Part shown: positions 15,301-30,300 of the stretch, in pieces
Layout: each line of letters starts with the position of its first letter
How positions within the stretch are numbered: the first letter of the stretch is position 1
NCBI GenBank assembly: GCA_033032175.1
Contig: CM065304.1
Coordinates: forward strand, 28,588,653-28,652,652
DNA: 64,000 nucleotides
Direction of reading: 5' to 3'
Source: Saturnia japonica
Taxonomy: Eukaryota > Arthropoda > Insecta > Lepidoptera > Saturniidae
Notes under the pieces: generated by a model
Seen by the model: only the letters and a program-made list of their open reading frames with translations
The model's database searches: none
What the model was told of the DNA's origin: nothing
Position numbers and translations under genes: made by a program

Positions 15301-18300
15301 AGTGCATAAATTATTGCTTTTGGGTCTTGTACTATTTTTGAGTTGTAGCCATAAAGTTTGTAACTTATTGCCCTTTTTCTTTGCACTGTTACTGTATATA
15401 AGCCATGGCTTCATGTTCGTTAAGTTGCCAAGTTCGGTGAAGTTGTAAAAGCCGCAGCGGCTTCAGGGCCCCTACGGGTAACAGTGTAGTCAGATCTATA
15501 TAAAAAAAAAAAAAACGTTCATTAAGTCACTTCAGCTTCCTGGTCTTAGGCCTGCCGGTCTGCTTGAACGGAGAAAGCTTCTATAGAGAGTAGGTAGGAG
15601 TAGACATATATAGACGTAGGTGCAGGTTTATCTTTAAAAATTGTATATGTTTATGTTTAAATTATGTTTAAACTTTTCTCTATCCTTTGGACAGTTTCCA
15701 TCCATATGGAGTAAAGCCTATGTCCGTCCGCTCCCTAAAACTGCAAATCCTTCTCTTCCCAGCCACTTTCGACCTATATCTATACTTCCATTTCTTTCTA
15801 AAGTACTCGAAGCATGTGTGCACAATCAACTATCATCCTTTGTACATTGTAACAATATCTTGAGTCCCCTACAATCCGGTTTCAGGCCAGGTCACAGTAC
15901 AGTTACAGCTTTGCTTAAAGTGACTGGTGATTTGAGAAATGGAGTGGAGAATAAAATGATTACTGTGCTGGTTTTAGTAGATTTTTCCAATGCCTTTAAT
16001 ACTGTTAGTCACGACATTCTCCTGGCTATTCTCTCTCATTATAATATCTCATTAGAGGAACTGGCATGGTTCGCTTCATATCTAAAGGAACGACAGCAAT
16101 CGGTTCGTATAGATGGGGCTACGTCTAATTGGTGTGAGCTTGGTGCTGGCGTCCCTCAGGGAGGTATACTTTCACCTCTTCTTTTTTCCCTCTTTATTAA
16201 CCTTTTAACTCATGAACTGCGATGTACGTATCATTTGTATGCTGATGACCTGCAATTATACACACAGGCCGCAGTAGATTCTCTATCAGATGCAATTTAT
16301 ACTATTAACCGGGATCTAAATGCCTTAAGGGATTGGTCTGAGAGATTTGGCTTATCAGTTAATCCTTCCGAATGTCAAGCAATTGTAATAGGGAGCTCTC
16401 GTATGATTACCAGAATAGACTTCAGCTTGCTGCCTCAGATTATTTTCAGTGATCTTGTCATACCGTTTAGTACGGAAGTAAAGGACCTTGGTTTACACAT
16501 TGATGCCAAATTGGATTGGAGAACTCATATTTCCAAGGTTAGTCAGAAAGTGATCGGTACTCTAAAGTCTTTTTATCGCCTGAAAAATTTTCTCCCAGTT
16601 AAAACGAAAACCATGCTAGTGCAATCTATAATATTTCCTATAATTGATTATGGTGATGTGTGCTTTTACGATCTGAACGCTGACCTTCTTAACAAACTTG
16701 ACAGATTACTCAACAATTGCATTCGATTTGTTTTTAATCTTCGTAAGTATGACCATGTATCGAGCCATCGTTCAGAGCTTTATTGGTTGCCCATACGCCA
16801 GCGTCGGAGTTTGCGGGCTCTGACAACTCTGTATTCTATTCTATTTTCTCCCAACACTCCCTCTTACTTAACTCCACATTTTCAGTTTTTATACTCTAAT
16901 CATGACCTTAACCTTCGCTCTTCTAATAATCTTATTCTTTGCTGTCCTGTCCATACTTCCGGTCTAGTACATTCATCTTTCTATATCCAATCTATTCTCC
17001 TATGGAATGCGCTTCCTTATGAAATCAGGATGTCATCTAATCGTTTCAGTTTTAAAGTCAAGGTACGTCGGCTTTACCAGTGTCATTTAGCAGAATTATC
17101 TGGTTAATGCTGTATTTAGTACTTAATGTTGACTAATTATATTTTTATTTATTGTATTGATATTTATGTATGATGTTGTTATGTGTATGTATTGTATATG
17201 TGTAGTATATATGTATTATATATGTCTTATATATATTATGTTTTGGTGTTGATATTTTATTTATATATTGTGATATCAAATTGGTTAAATATAATTTAAA
17301 AAAACCCCTTACCTTTTACACCTACCAACATTTATCTCTGCATCACCTAATGGTTGACTGGCAGAGAATGCCTTAGGCATTAAGTCCGCCATTGCGTATT
17401 TAACGCATAGTGTGTAAATAAATAAATAAATAAAGTTTTAAATAAATTCGATTACTAACATAATTAGTTATTTTTATTTAGTTATCGAATAGTGCCGCGT
17501 AACAGTACGCACAAATGATTATTTGAAATTTTGGCACGAAAAACAAGCGTCACTGGTGTAACATTGTAGAAGTGAATAATACTGAGACTTCAAATATTTG
17601 TTTTGTTGTTAGGTACGAATCACCATTCAATACTTTAGATATTGATGAGATACAGACGATGACGATCAATTTTGGAAAAGTCTTCAATCAGTTAGACAAG
17701 GGTTTGCCCGCAAACAAAATAGTTCCGAAGTGTAAAGAAACGATCGAAGTAATAAAAGAGAAGGTATATAGATACAAATATTTTGAATTAAAGTTGTTTA
17801 AATTATTATAAAACAAATAATAAATACTACTTTTCCTATTGTAAAACAGCAGTACTCGCGTTGTTTTGTTCCATTTTCAAGACTGTGTATCAAGTAACGT
17901 GCAGCTTATTCTTTAGGGAGTTTCTTCGGCCTAATTTTTAACCTTTGTTGAAGCGATTGTGACAACGGCGGTGTGAATGACCACCACGGCGATCGACGTG
18001 AATAACAATTCTACAATAAGCTGGTGCTTTTGGTGAAGGGAAATGTCATAATGAAACAATAGCATGGTGGTAGGGCCTATTTGCAATACCTGTCAGGCTA
18101 GCTACCACCTTCAAATTTATCACCAAGCACCTATAGGTTGTCCGGCCGCTTCATATGAGAAGCCAATCCCACTTTTAGGCTTACGGCCACATTGTTACTT
18201 AATCACAAGCGAGGTTGTGGAAAACGTTAATCCTATAATGAAATCTGTTATTAGAGTTAAAATAAATGCAACATTCATTTGAGAGAGAGAAAAAAAAGTA

Positions 18301-21300
18301 CGGAAGAAATAAATAAATAATTGTTTCGATAGATACCAGTATTATCGTATCTGCGTAACCCAGCGTTGAAACCACGGCACTGGGTCAAGATTGAGGAAAT
18401 ACTCCATACGCGCTTTACGCCAGATATGGTGCTAAACTTACAAGTATTTGAAGACTTACACGCTTTCCAATATGCAGAGGAGTTGATGGAAGTGGCTGGG
18501 CAAGCTAGCTCTGAAGCCGGACTTGAAGGATTGCTGAAAAAGGTATATATCTTATTATATTAAGTGAGCAATTCTTATATATATGTGTAATTGGTTTCTC
18601 GGAAACGGTTTCAGCGATTTGGATGAAACTTTGTATTTAGATAGTGTTTTACATTCTAACTATACCTAGATAAGTGTTTTTTTTTTTGTAAAACTCCGAA
18701 CAAAGCTCGGTCGCCCAGATATTAATATCAATATTATATTATATTTCATAAATTGTTAAGGAATAATTTCAATGGATGATAAGACAATGAAAACTTCATT
18801 ATTATTTGTAATATTAACGGAAGACGATGTTTACGATTTTTCTTAAATTTTTGTTTAAACACTTCTTCAGGAAATATTTATTGTATTTACTCTATCATTA
18901 TCAACGTTCATAATCAGAAATTACGGAATATTAAGTTAGTATCTATAATTTTTTACTTGTAATATCTATATTAACCGCGTCTGTATACACGTCCATAATT
19001 TTATCGATTATGTCTGTGATAGCTTCCATCTAATAAATAATTCAGTCCCTTTCTTAAAACACTTTTCAAATAACTCATTTCAAATATGTAACTTTATCAA
19101 TGAAAAGGTGGAGGAAATATGGGCAGCACTCGAATTCCCAGTCCTGTTGCACAAGGATGCACGAGACGTGTTTGTTCTGGGTGGTTTAGACGAGATTCAA
19201 GCAAGTGTCGACGAAAGCAACATCCACATCGGTACAATACTTAGTTCTAGAAACTGTGGCCCCATTAGGGCTAGGGTCGAGGAATGGGCCAGGAATTTGG
19301 AGCTGTTCGCTAGGACTTTGGTAAGAAATTGTAACGATATTTTTTTACAAAGAACTGTCTTAAAATTAGTTTTGTTTTATGAATTTGTTTTTCAAAGTAT
19401 ATTGTAATAGCTCTATGATCCCAACTAGAACACCTGAGGTTTGTTCTCATAATAGCATTATGTAATAGAAAAGCAAAAAAACTGTAGGTGTCTTAGAGTT
19501 CGAAATCATCAGATACGTCGTGAGTTGACTTGCTGTTAATCTCTTGTATTCCTACGGTAATAGGACTTGCCCATTACCAGCGCATTTATTGGTCGGTATT
19601 AAATACATTTTATAAATGATATATTATAATAGGTTTTTTCTGTAAAAAAATCGTCAGTGAAAAATGGTTTAATCTGGCGCTCGTTAATCTGACTTCGCTT
19701 GTTAATTTCTGTTCCCTATCTAGTTTCGATACAAAAAATCATTCCAAAGTAGCAGCGGTGGGTGTTCGACCATAGAACCTTCAGATAAATCTAATTCTTT
19801 TGAAATGTATGTTTTTTTCTTCTTTTATAATTATTTTAGTGTTTCTCTTTTTTTTGTATCAATACAACTTGTTAGTAATGGAAGCGACAACCATGAATAT
19901 ATATATATCTATTTTGGAGGCAAACCAACTGCCAAGATACAGGAAACCCCAGTTTGGCTGTTAGGGTCTCATAAAAGTGTTATGTTTTTTGTTTCTAAAT
20001 GTAAAATCAGTTGTATTATTATTCTAAATTAAGTAAAATAAGTAATTATTACCTTGAATGTTTAACAAACGCTCTTGAAACACGTAATGACATTCGTGAT
20101 AGGATAATCTAGAACGATAATTATGAAAGTTGAATTAAGAGAGATAATTAAATATAACTATCGGGTAATTTATTCTAATCTAAACTCAGCAGGTTACTAG
20201 TAAGGTGGTATTATTATGTTTACAGGAAGAATGGTACGCGTGTCAACAAACATGGATTTACTTGGAGGTAATTTTCTCCGCTCCTGATATACAAAGGCAG
20301 TTGCCGAACGAGACTCGCTTATTCACCATTGTTGACAAATCATGGAAGGATATTATGCGTAAATTAGCTAAGGTAAAATATCCCGATAGATTTCACTTCT
20401 TTTTATATTAACTAGCGGTTACCCAATGATCGAAATTCGATCAGCGACTTTTTAATCATGGACTTCTTCTTCTTCTTATTCCTAACTTGGCAACCGGTCC
20501 ACTTTAATGAAGACCATTACAGCAATTATCGAGTGAATTATATTGTCATGTGTTATGACGATTCAGTATCCTAACAAGATGATGGCTCCCTTGTTAGAAC
20601 TTTCTAGGAAGATTTTGTGGGACTTCAGAATGAATGCTTTCAGCTTATATTTATAATCCACTTCACTTATGCACAAAAACTAAACTATATCATGCAAAAC
20701 GCCACCAATATTACACAATATAGGGTCAAAAACCTAAGTATATAAAATAAAAATTAAAACCACAACATGTCACTTCAAGATCCCGCCAAAAACTCCTTAA
20801 TTATAGACTGTATTCTGTTTGACATTTGCAGTATGAACGTAAACAATGAATATTATAATATTACTTGCTGTCACTTTTCATTGAGTGACAATGTCAATAT
20901 TTTGGGGGGTATAAAATCAATGGAACTAACTAGTCGGCTTAGCATTCGCAGTAGTAGTTTGTTTTATTTAATATATTAATAACGGATATTATAGATAAAT
21001 TTATTATCTTTCTGCACTCCTTCTCCATATAAACTTTATCCATGCCAAATCGTACAGTTTTCGGTGCACGCAATTCGCTTAAAAAGGGGTAGAAAGCATT
21101 TAAAGCGTATTAATATAATGATTTAGTAAAATATTATTGTCTTTACCTATACAATTAATAAAATTGAAATGTTTGTAATGTCAAAATAACAGTTTTTTAC
21201 TAAATGCATGTAAAAGTATATACGATACATATAATATATATAAAAATTAAATTTAAATTAAATTAATTAATCCATTTTTATATTTTTTGTCTGTCTGTCT

Positions 21301-24300
21301 TTTTGTTCCGGGTAATCTCCGAAACGGTTTGGACCAATTTTGACAGGACTTTCACTGGTAGATAGCTGAATTTATAGGGAGTAACTTAGGCTACTTTAAT
21401 GTTTAAAAAAGAGTTACGGTTCTGTACAAATAAAAGAAAATTGGTCATGGTGAATCAATTCGGGCGCTTAAATGGCTTACGCTGAATAAACTATAAGAGA
21501 TATAGCAAATTTATTTACTATACAACTGTAGACATTAAAAATACCTACAAAAAAGTCTGGGAGAGTATATAATTATCTTCCAAGGAACACCCACAATAAG
21601 CACTTTTGTCTTTAAAATAGCCGGGAGCGGGGGAGCAAGATTCGCGCGGTCATTCTGTAGTCCACGTGAGCGAAGCCACGGGCACAGCTAGTAAACAATA
21701 AAAGTACATTAATGCAACATTTCGTTCAAAATATCAACTGTACTAGAAGCTTGGCCTGTATAAAATTATCTATTTGTTATTAATTTATTGACATTTGTGA
21801 CACCAAAGCAGCAAATATTGTTCCAAATTGTTTTACTGTTATCTTAACTGCTTACGCCTTGTATCCAAAACAACATACTATGTATATTACAAATTCTATC
21901 CATAGGACGTATCTATGATTTAACAAAACATAAATCTAAAAGTGTATCTCAATTTGTTTATACCAATATTATAAAGAGGGTAGATTTAATTTTTTGTTTG
22001 TAATGGATAAACTCAAAAACTACAAGACCGATTTTAAAAATTCTTTCACCAATATAGAGCTACAGTATCAGCAAGTAACAGAGGCTATATTGTAATTTGA
22101 AAAAATTATTTGTTACTAGTAAAAATGATAGTTTACACAAAATATAAAAAATTGCCTAAAAATACGCTTTTAACAAGGGTGAAATTTTATACGTTAATAT
22201 TAAAGAAGGACTGAGAGAATATGATACACCATCAGACGACGATGCAATATTTAAAACCGAATTCAAAAAAAGGAGGTGTCTCTCAATTCAATGTTTGTTT
22301 TTATGGATGTTCAGCTATAACTTCTTTGTTTCTGAACCAATTTAGATGATTCTTCTTTCATGGGATAGGAGATATATACCTCAAGGGTGTTCCCATTTTA
22401 ATTTCCTTGGTATTTGACCTGCGACTTCGAAAATACACCAGGGAACTCCTGAAAAACAATAAAGTTGGCTTTTTTTATTGTTTCAGGTACCTCTGGCTAT
22501 GCCAGCTGCAACTCAACCGAAGCTTTACGAAGAATTTGTAAGAAACAACGAAATGCTTGACCAAATAATGAAGTGTCTCGAAGCATATTTGGAGACAAAA
22601 CGCGTCGCTTTTCCCAGATTCTTTTTCTTGTCTAACGACGAGTTATTAGAAATTCTAGCTCAGGTTATACATTTTCAAATAAATAAATTCTCACATTTAT
22701 TCAGTAATACACATTTAATAACCTGTCGTTTTTATTGTTCAGAAGATTATGTATTGTCTTGTACAAGTCATCATATTAAAAACAGCCTATAAATTCCCAT
22801 TGCTGGGTAAATCCTGTTTTCGAAGGAAGGCACTGGCTTAATCACTACGATAGCACGAGACGTACTGGCAACTTCAAGCACTTAGCAATTTATAGCTCTT
22901 TATTTTTTCCACTATATTGCAGTATTATACTAAACTTTCCTTCACCGTCAGCCGATAGTATTACTGATTAAATCAAAATCCATTTCTGTACTCATCAGGT
23001 CTCTCGATTATTTTGATATTATACCTAGTCCGACCATAAGTTCTGTTACAAATTTAATGCATTTTTTTTAAATGAAGTAATTGTAATATTAGTCTCAGCA
23101 AAAAAAATCAATTCAAAATGGCCACCTTTGGCTTTTATACAGGCCTTTAATCTGTTTGGCCACGAATCTATGGATTTACGCACTGTTTCCAAGGAAAATT
23201 TCGCCACTGCTTGCTCCAAAGATTTCTTAAGAGACTCAATGTCGCCGTGTCGTTTAGAGCAGGCCATGTCCTCTAAAACTGGCCATAATTTGAAGTCTAA
23301 AGGGTTGAGGTCTGGGCTAGATGAGTGCCAGTCTTCAACTCTTATAAAGTCCAGAACGTTGGTTTCAAGCCAGGCCTGGGTAGTTCGTGCCTTGTGACCA
23401 GGTGCAGAGTCCTGCTGGAAAGTCCACAGATTTTTTTAAAAGTGTATTGCTGAGAGGTTTCACAACATGATCCAAGACTGTATCTTGATACACTTTGGCT
23501 GAAGTTTTCACTCCTTTTTCATAAAAATGTAGTTTTGTGACTCCTTGATAAGACACGCCCCACCAAACCATCACTGAAGCAGGATGATGACCACGTGACT
23601 ACTTGAGCAGCTTCTTTAGAACTGTGAGCGTACACTTTATCATTTAGCTTATTGTAATGTCCTTCAATCGTGAAAATTTTTTCATCGATAAAGAGAATAT
23701 TTCTGTGCCTTTCACCTGCGTATCGCGACAGAAGACGTTTTGATCGATCCACTCTCTTTCATTGTAAAGATTGATTTAGGGCATGTCCTGTATATCGACG
23801 ATAAGCACCGAGCTTAAGGTGTTGTTTTATAATACGCGACAGAGTCCTAGCGTGAATCTTCATTTCTCGCTATAAGATTTTTTGCTTCCTAATGGGGTTT
23901 TGACGAATTCTGGCTTTAACAGCATTAGCAGCTTTTATAGTTCTAACAGCACGCGGCCGCCCCGATCTTTTCTGGTCTTCGACAGAGGAAGTGTTGTTGT
24001 ATGTGTTGATAGTACGATATACGAACATACGGCTGATACCAAGCTTTTGAAGTGTCTGAAATATGTCCGACGACTCCATACCCATTTTCACTCACTCACT
24101 GCAATCCTATTTTCTTTAACACTTCATTCCATATTGTAATTAGATACTGAACACGAAAAAATATGTGAAATAGCGCAAAATCGAAAGAAGTTTTTAAAAT
24201 AATATACGTGTTCCAAATTCAAAATAATTAGAAAGTTGAAAAAAAAGAAGTTTTTATGTAACAGTATTTATGGCCAGACTAGTTAGATATAAGATTATTA

Positions 24301-27300
24301 TTTATCCAATTTATGTATTTGTAAAACGATTAGAAAAATATTCTTGTATACGCCGACTATACCTAATAACTGATCTATATATATCCATTCACGATCGCCG
24401 CCACATCATATCGCTCATATCGCAAACAAATGTCAAAATATTCTGAATGACTGAAGGGAAGCATTGTGACCAGGTGTACCGCGTATAAGGGAGGCTAGCT
24501 CCTTAACTCATAATGAGAAAAAAAGTTGAACCCTTTTAAGATCACTTTGTTGTCTATCTGTCTGGCTGGCTGTCTGTTCGTGTGTCAAGACACTTTTTCT
24601 CGAAAACGACTTGAGCTATAAAGTTGAAATGATTACCATATACTAAAGCCTATGACCTTATTGACCTTATACCTAAGGCCTATGCTGCTGTAAAAAAAAA
24701 TCAAGATTAACGCATTAGAGACGTATGGCATTTCATATTTAAAAAAACGATCATGAACCGATTATGAAAACCTATAGGTTACTTCCCGCACACCTACAGT
24801 ATTGAAATTTGGCACTAAGAGAGATATTTTATCTAAAGTTGAGGAATAAATTAAAAAATATAAGGAATTTCTAATTCAGTATGAAATTATAATGCAACAT
24901 TGTTTGTTTTTTCTCTCGAAAAGGGCTTCAGGTATACAATCCAAATTAATATCGAATACTCAAATCTATAATTTCAAGCTGATGTAAAAAAGTTTTTAGG
25001 TGAATAAAAATGCAGCCCTTTAAAATTAAAGTTTATATAAGTCACACTCGGTGACCAATTAACAAATCTTATAGGGCACAACCAAGCTATATACAATTTT
25101 GAAAGCATTTACTGTTATTTGACGTATATTTGTAAAACATAACATTTTAAATATTGTTGATTCCTTCTGTAGCATTAAATTACTTATATTGATTAAAATA
25201 TTAAAGTTAGTTATATTTCTATGTCTACTATATTGTACAAGAATATTTATTTATCACTCTATAATAAGGTTGCCTATCGACTAAAGCGGAGCTGTACAAA
25301 TTTCAGCACATAGAATTATATTTCTAGCAAAGTTCGACCAATATAATTGCATCTCTAGATTTTTTATGCAATACCATTGGTCGAAATTTTCACTTTTTCA
25401 CTTCAGTGGAAGGGCAGCCTTCTATATGTATATTCAATGCTGGTCTAGAACGGTCTATGTAAAAGACGGTACAATAATTTACAGTAATATATGTAATCAG
25501 TTCAGAACCCTCAGGGCGCGAGTTGCACTCTACTTGTCGAACTTGTTTTTATAATACGATACCAAAGTGAGATCACTGTATTTGATGGTAAGCACGATGT
25601 AATTTAACAAAATAGGCGACCCACCCAGGTATCTACTATCCTATGCACAGGAATTGCACGTTTTAATTCCTCCCAATCCGTTCCACCATAGCACAACTTG
25701 ACGCCGTGACGGTTTCCACGCTTATGTCGTTGAAATTCCCTTGATTCGCATGAAACGTTATGCTTCAACGTTCATTATGCGAACGGCAAAGGAGTAGAAT
25801 TCACTCCCGTCGTCTATTTTCCAATACACCTAAAACTTAGGAGTCTTCAAGTGAAGAGTGAATAGGTATTTAATAGCTAAGCGTGATACATCGTCGGTTT
25901 CATCTTTACTTATCATCAGGTAAAATTGAGGCCAAGCGCATACCTGCTTGCATTTAATGTAATGTAACTTCACGTTATATTTGAAAGGCTCCATTTTGAG
26001 TTGTCTGATATGTTATTTTAGCACAGAGATCTCTATCTTTCTAGATAGCTTAAATTAATATATAGTTTAACTATTTTCTTAAATGGATCTGACAGACTCG
26101 CAATCCGCATGCTGTCCAACCACATTTACGTAAATGCTTCGATGCCATAGCAAAGCTGGAATTTGGAGTTAAACTGCCTGAAAGTGAAATGGAAATAACC
26201 GAAGACGGAACTTTAGTGGAAAGAGAAATGTCTTTCTTTACCCGAGATATATTGCAAGCAAAACTTGCTAAATCAGCAAAACCAGAAGATCTCACAACAG
26301 ATATCGTGGCTATGCTTTCACCTGAAGGAGAACGAGTTAATCTTGGCAAGGTTTGATCTTAATTTACTAAAGGGATATTGTGTCCGATTTTATAACTTAT
26401 TTTATTGGTAACAGGGTAAATAACTTTGTTACATGTATTTTGCTTGTTCAGACGTATTGAAAGTTATAGAACTCAAACCAATAAGCCTTAATAATACTTT
26501 TGTCTTACCTTAAGTCTTCTTCAATTAATTTTCCTTTTTTATAATAACTGTGAATTTTATGTAATAGGGACTAAAAGCTCGTGGCAATGTGGAAGATTGG
26601 CTCGGAAAAGTTGAAGAGGCAATGTTCGCTTCAGTGAAAAGATCCATGAAATACGCACTGAAAGATTACATGGTGCGACCCCGTGTTGATTGGGTAGAGT
26701 TGCATCCTAATCAAGTAAGAAATATTTAATATATAAATGAAAAATTTATATTATTACAATTTTGATTGTAGTTATGAAAATATGTAGGTGTATTGAAATA
26801 AAGAATTTTTACGATACACTATATAAGGACGAAAGTTTATTGTATCAATTACACAAACACACAAACTACGCAAGAATATAGAAGGAGTGATTATACAATA
26901 GTTTGAATTAAGGAAAAATTATTAGATAAGCACGGCGACGCTAGTCCGACGACTGGGGGACGGTACTGTCCATATAGTACGCAAGAACTCTTCTGGTACG
27001 CCTGGACCAGCGAGGTTGAGGAGGTGCCGATAAAACTGAGAAGGCTTCCGATCTCCAATCTCTTCGTGCATGAGAAGCTGCTTCACCTTCTTCTCCCGAG
27101 AAGCAGACAACCTCTTTACTACCTCAGTTTTGAGTTTCTCATATTTCCCGGTATCTGGAGAACTGCTGATAATATCTTCGACTTCTGCCGCGTATTGAGG
27201 ATCCAAGTTGCCAATGACGTAGTAAAATTTTAATTAAATTAAATTTTAATTTAAAATTTTATTGGCTGGCTGTATGACTCGCTGCTCGAAAGCTTGTGGA

Positions 27301-30300
27301 AGTGATAATGACATCACGTCGGGGTCACCAGTGTAGAAGAGCTATTGCAAAGGGAGGATCCTCCGAGCAGACTGGTGTTATGTCTGGTGGGCAGCTGCCC
27401 AAAGGTTGTAGTCGGGTTCTTGTATATTATATACTCAACGATTGAGTTAATATCTATAGCGCAATGTAGGATAGTAGGATGCGTCTTATGTGGCTCGATA
27501 GATGTCGCTATGTAGATGTCGCCACATGATAAACGATGACTTTAAATCATTGATATTGCATTAAATATCTTAATAATTATTAGTATGAGAACTGTATTGT
27601 TAGATTAATCAAAAATACTATTATTTCTAGGTAGTTTTAACGGTATCACAAATCATGTGGGCTAAAGGCGTCCATGAATTGTTTGATTTAGAAATACCCT
27701 TACGTATCGATACAGCTTTATTGGAATTTGAGAAGAAATGTATCGTCGACTTGAATGATCTCGCTGCATTGACTCGCAAAGACCTCACTTCACTCTTCAG
27801 AAAGGTTTTATGCGCTCTCATAACTATAGATGTGCATGCGAGAGACACAATAACGCAAATGGTGGAGACACATGTCCAAAAACCGTTAGTATAGTATATT
27901 TATTATGTCACTTGTTAACTAAAACTCTCAAATCGAAAATATGTAGTAACTTTGTTGTACCTTTGTACCTTGGTTATACAAATAAAAGTTACATAAAAAG
28001 TTTTTTTAATGTAATAGTGTCAGGCTCTTTACAAAGCTTTCAAGCACATTACAGATTTATCGGACAATAAATTCGAGGATCAGGTAAAGATATTCTGGAG
28101 ATTTGACTCTCTTTCAGTGCATCCCTTAAAAATTATAATGAAAGATTGTAAACAATACATAAAAGAAAAGATTAAAAAACGTAAAAATATTGAAAAGGTA
28201 GTACGTTCATTCACAAGGGCCCCTTATAAGACACCATATCAATTTAAAAAATTAATGGTCGACAGAGTATAAAGTATTAACATGTGGGCAACAGAGCTTT
28301 GCTCTGTATCTTAAAAAAGAAAGAAAAGAAAATAGCTATCTACCTAGTAGATACTTGAAATGTACTTCAAACATTATCTAAATAAAAACAATTCATAAAA
28401 ATCGTTGAGGCCGTTTCCAAGAAAACAATTACATAATATACATAAATGCCTAATAAGTAATACCTTAATAGTATTTTGCTGACTGGCAAGTCAATGTCAG
28501 TAAGAGCTGTTCTATGCTTAAAGTATATTATATCATATTATTTTCGTCTAAAATGGCAATATACTGCTTAAATTTAGATTTTACTGTTTTCCAGAACTGA
28601 TTTTGAATGGTTAAAAATGATTCGATACTATTGGGAAGAGGATATCGATAACTGTGTAGCTCGTATGGCGAGCGCATTGTACATTTATGGACATGAGTAT
28701 TTGGGTGCTGGAGGTAACTATCAAATGCTATTTCTCGCTGACTCACTCGCCCAGTTGTTGATCTGCGAAGGGAAATGCTCATATCCAATTTACATGTATA
28801 TTATTATGTATTTATCTACAGTGCAAACTTTTTACAGCGAAACTGTAGCGTCCGGGTATTTTAATTTGTTATAAAGAATTCTCGTTAAATAGGGAGTATA
28901 CACATTTATAAGTTGAGTTAACTATTGATTAAGGCCCGTATATCCCTCCCATATCCTGGGCCCATATCTGGCTACATGTAGATACATGCTTGGCGACAAG
29001 GTTTTTAACTTAAAGCTAGTAACTGACCTGACTGACTGAGCAGATTAAGTTGTTTCTTTTATTTAAGAAACTCATACAAAACTGAACATTGCCTATATAA
29101 TATTGCCACATTAATCTCAACTCTTCGTTGTTATCAATTAATTGAATTACTAGCAATCTCGTTCTTTTAAAACTTTAAAATGGATAGACCTTATGCAGAT
29201 TTATGAAGGGGAAGTCAATCGATGATACTCGAATATTAAAATAAATGGTATTGCTCGCAACAGGTGTGCTGGTTATAACACCGTTGACTGATAGATGCTA
29301 TCTTTGTTTGATGGGAGCTTTACAATTAGATCTCGGTGGAGCACCGGCTGGACCCGCTGGAACTGGTAAAACGGAAACCACAAAGGACTTAGCCAAATCG
29401 CTTGCTATACAGTGCGTCGTGTTCAATTGTTCAGAAGGTGATCAAGACTTCGATTTGAAAATATAATTATTCTAAATGATTTTCGTCATACATCTGTAGA
29501 TTGGTTACTGTAAGCGCTGGTTCGAATTGTTTTAACAACTAGCCGGATTGTTAATAGGGGGCCACTTTTCCTAGTCGATCACAAAATATGTACAATGACA
29601 TGGAATAATAGAATGTAGAAGAAAAAAGGACTTACCAGACAACAGCTTTCACGAACTTTGGAGGCCTCCTCTTGTGGTCACTTCTATTTTAGCACGCACC
29701 ATGTACGCTTACTAATCAAGTTTAGTGATAAAAGTTTATTATAATATTTAGTTAATAGCGCAGTCACTTGCAGTGTTCGCCGTTGTAATTTCAAACGCGA
29801 ACTGACGTCGGTGAAAGGTTACGGGAGATAAGGATAGACAGATACAAGGAGATGGATGATGTATCATTGTGCATGATCCACATAAGTGCATTTTAGACTA
29901 AACAATTACTTTATTACACGTTTGTCAGCCTGTCCATTGATCTCGGTGAGAAAATTTTCATAAAGGACCGACAAACAAAATAAAATCACTTGAGAATAGC
30001 GGTTTTCGTACTTTCTATATTAGTTTTGTTAGCAACAACTTCTTTTTAACACGTTTTTATTAGCTTCACCTGTATGTATGTAACCGACCCCTTTGAGCTC
30101 GATTTTGTCCTACTTTGAATGATCAGATTTAATTCAAACTTTGCACACCTGTCAAAAGTCGATGACAATGCAATAATCCGATCAAAGCATCCGATTATCG
30201 TAATTAGATTCGCCAGGATTAATTAATTTCTTTCCGCATTCTTTGCATGCGAGTAAGAGAGATAGAGCTAGTGCGCGAACTACGCATGAGTGCAGTTTCA

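Noticed and set aside
27810..28070. Open frame overlapping exon 20 in another frame
   Set aside because: It reads the exon out of frame and runs into intron sequence.
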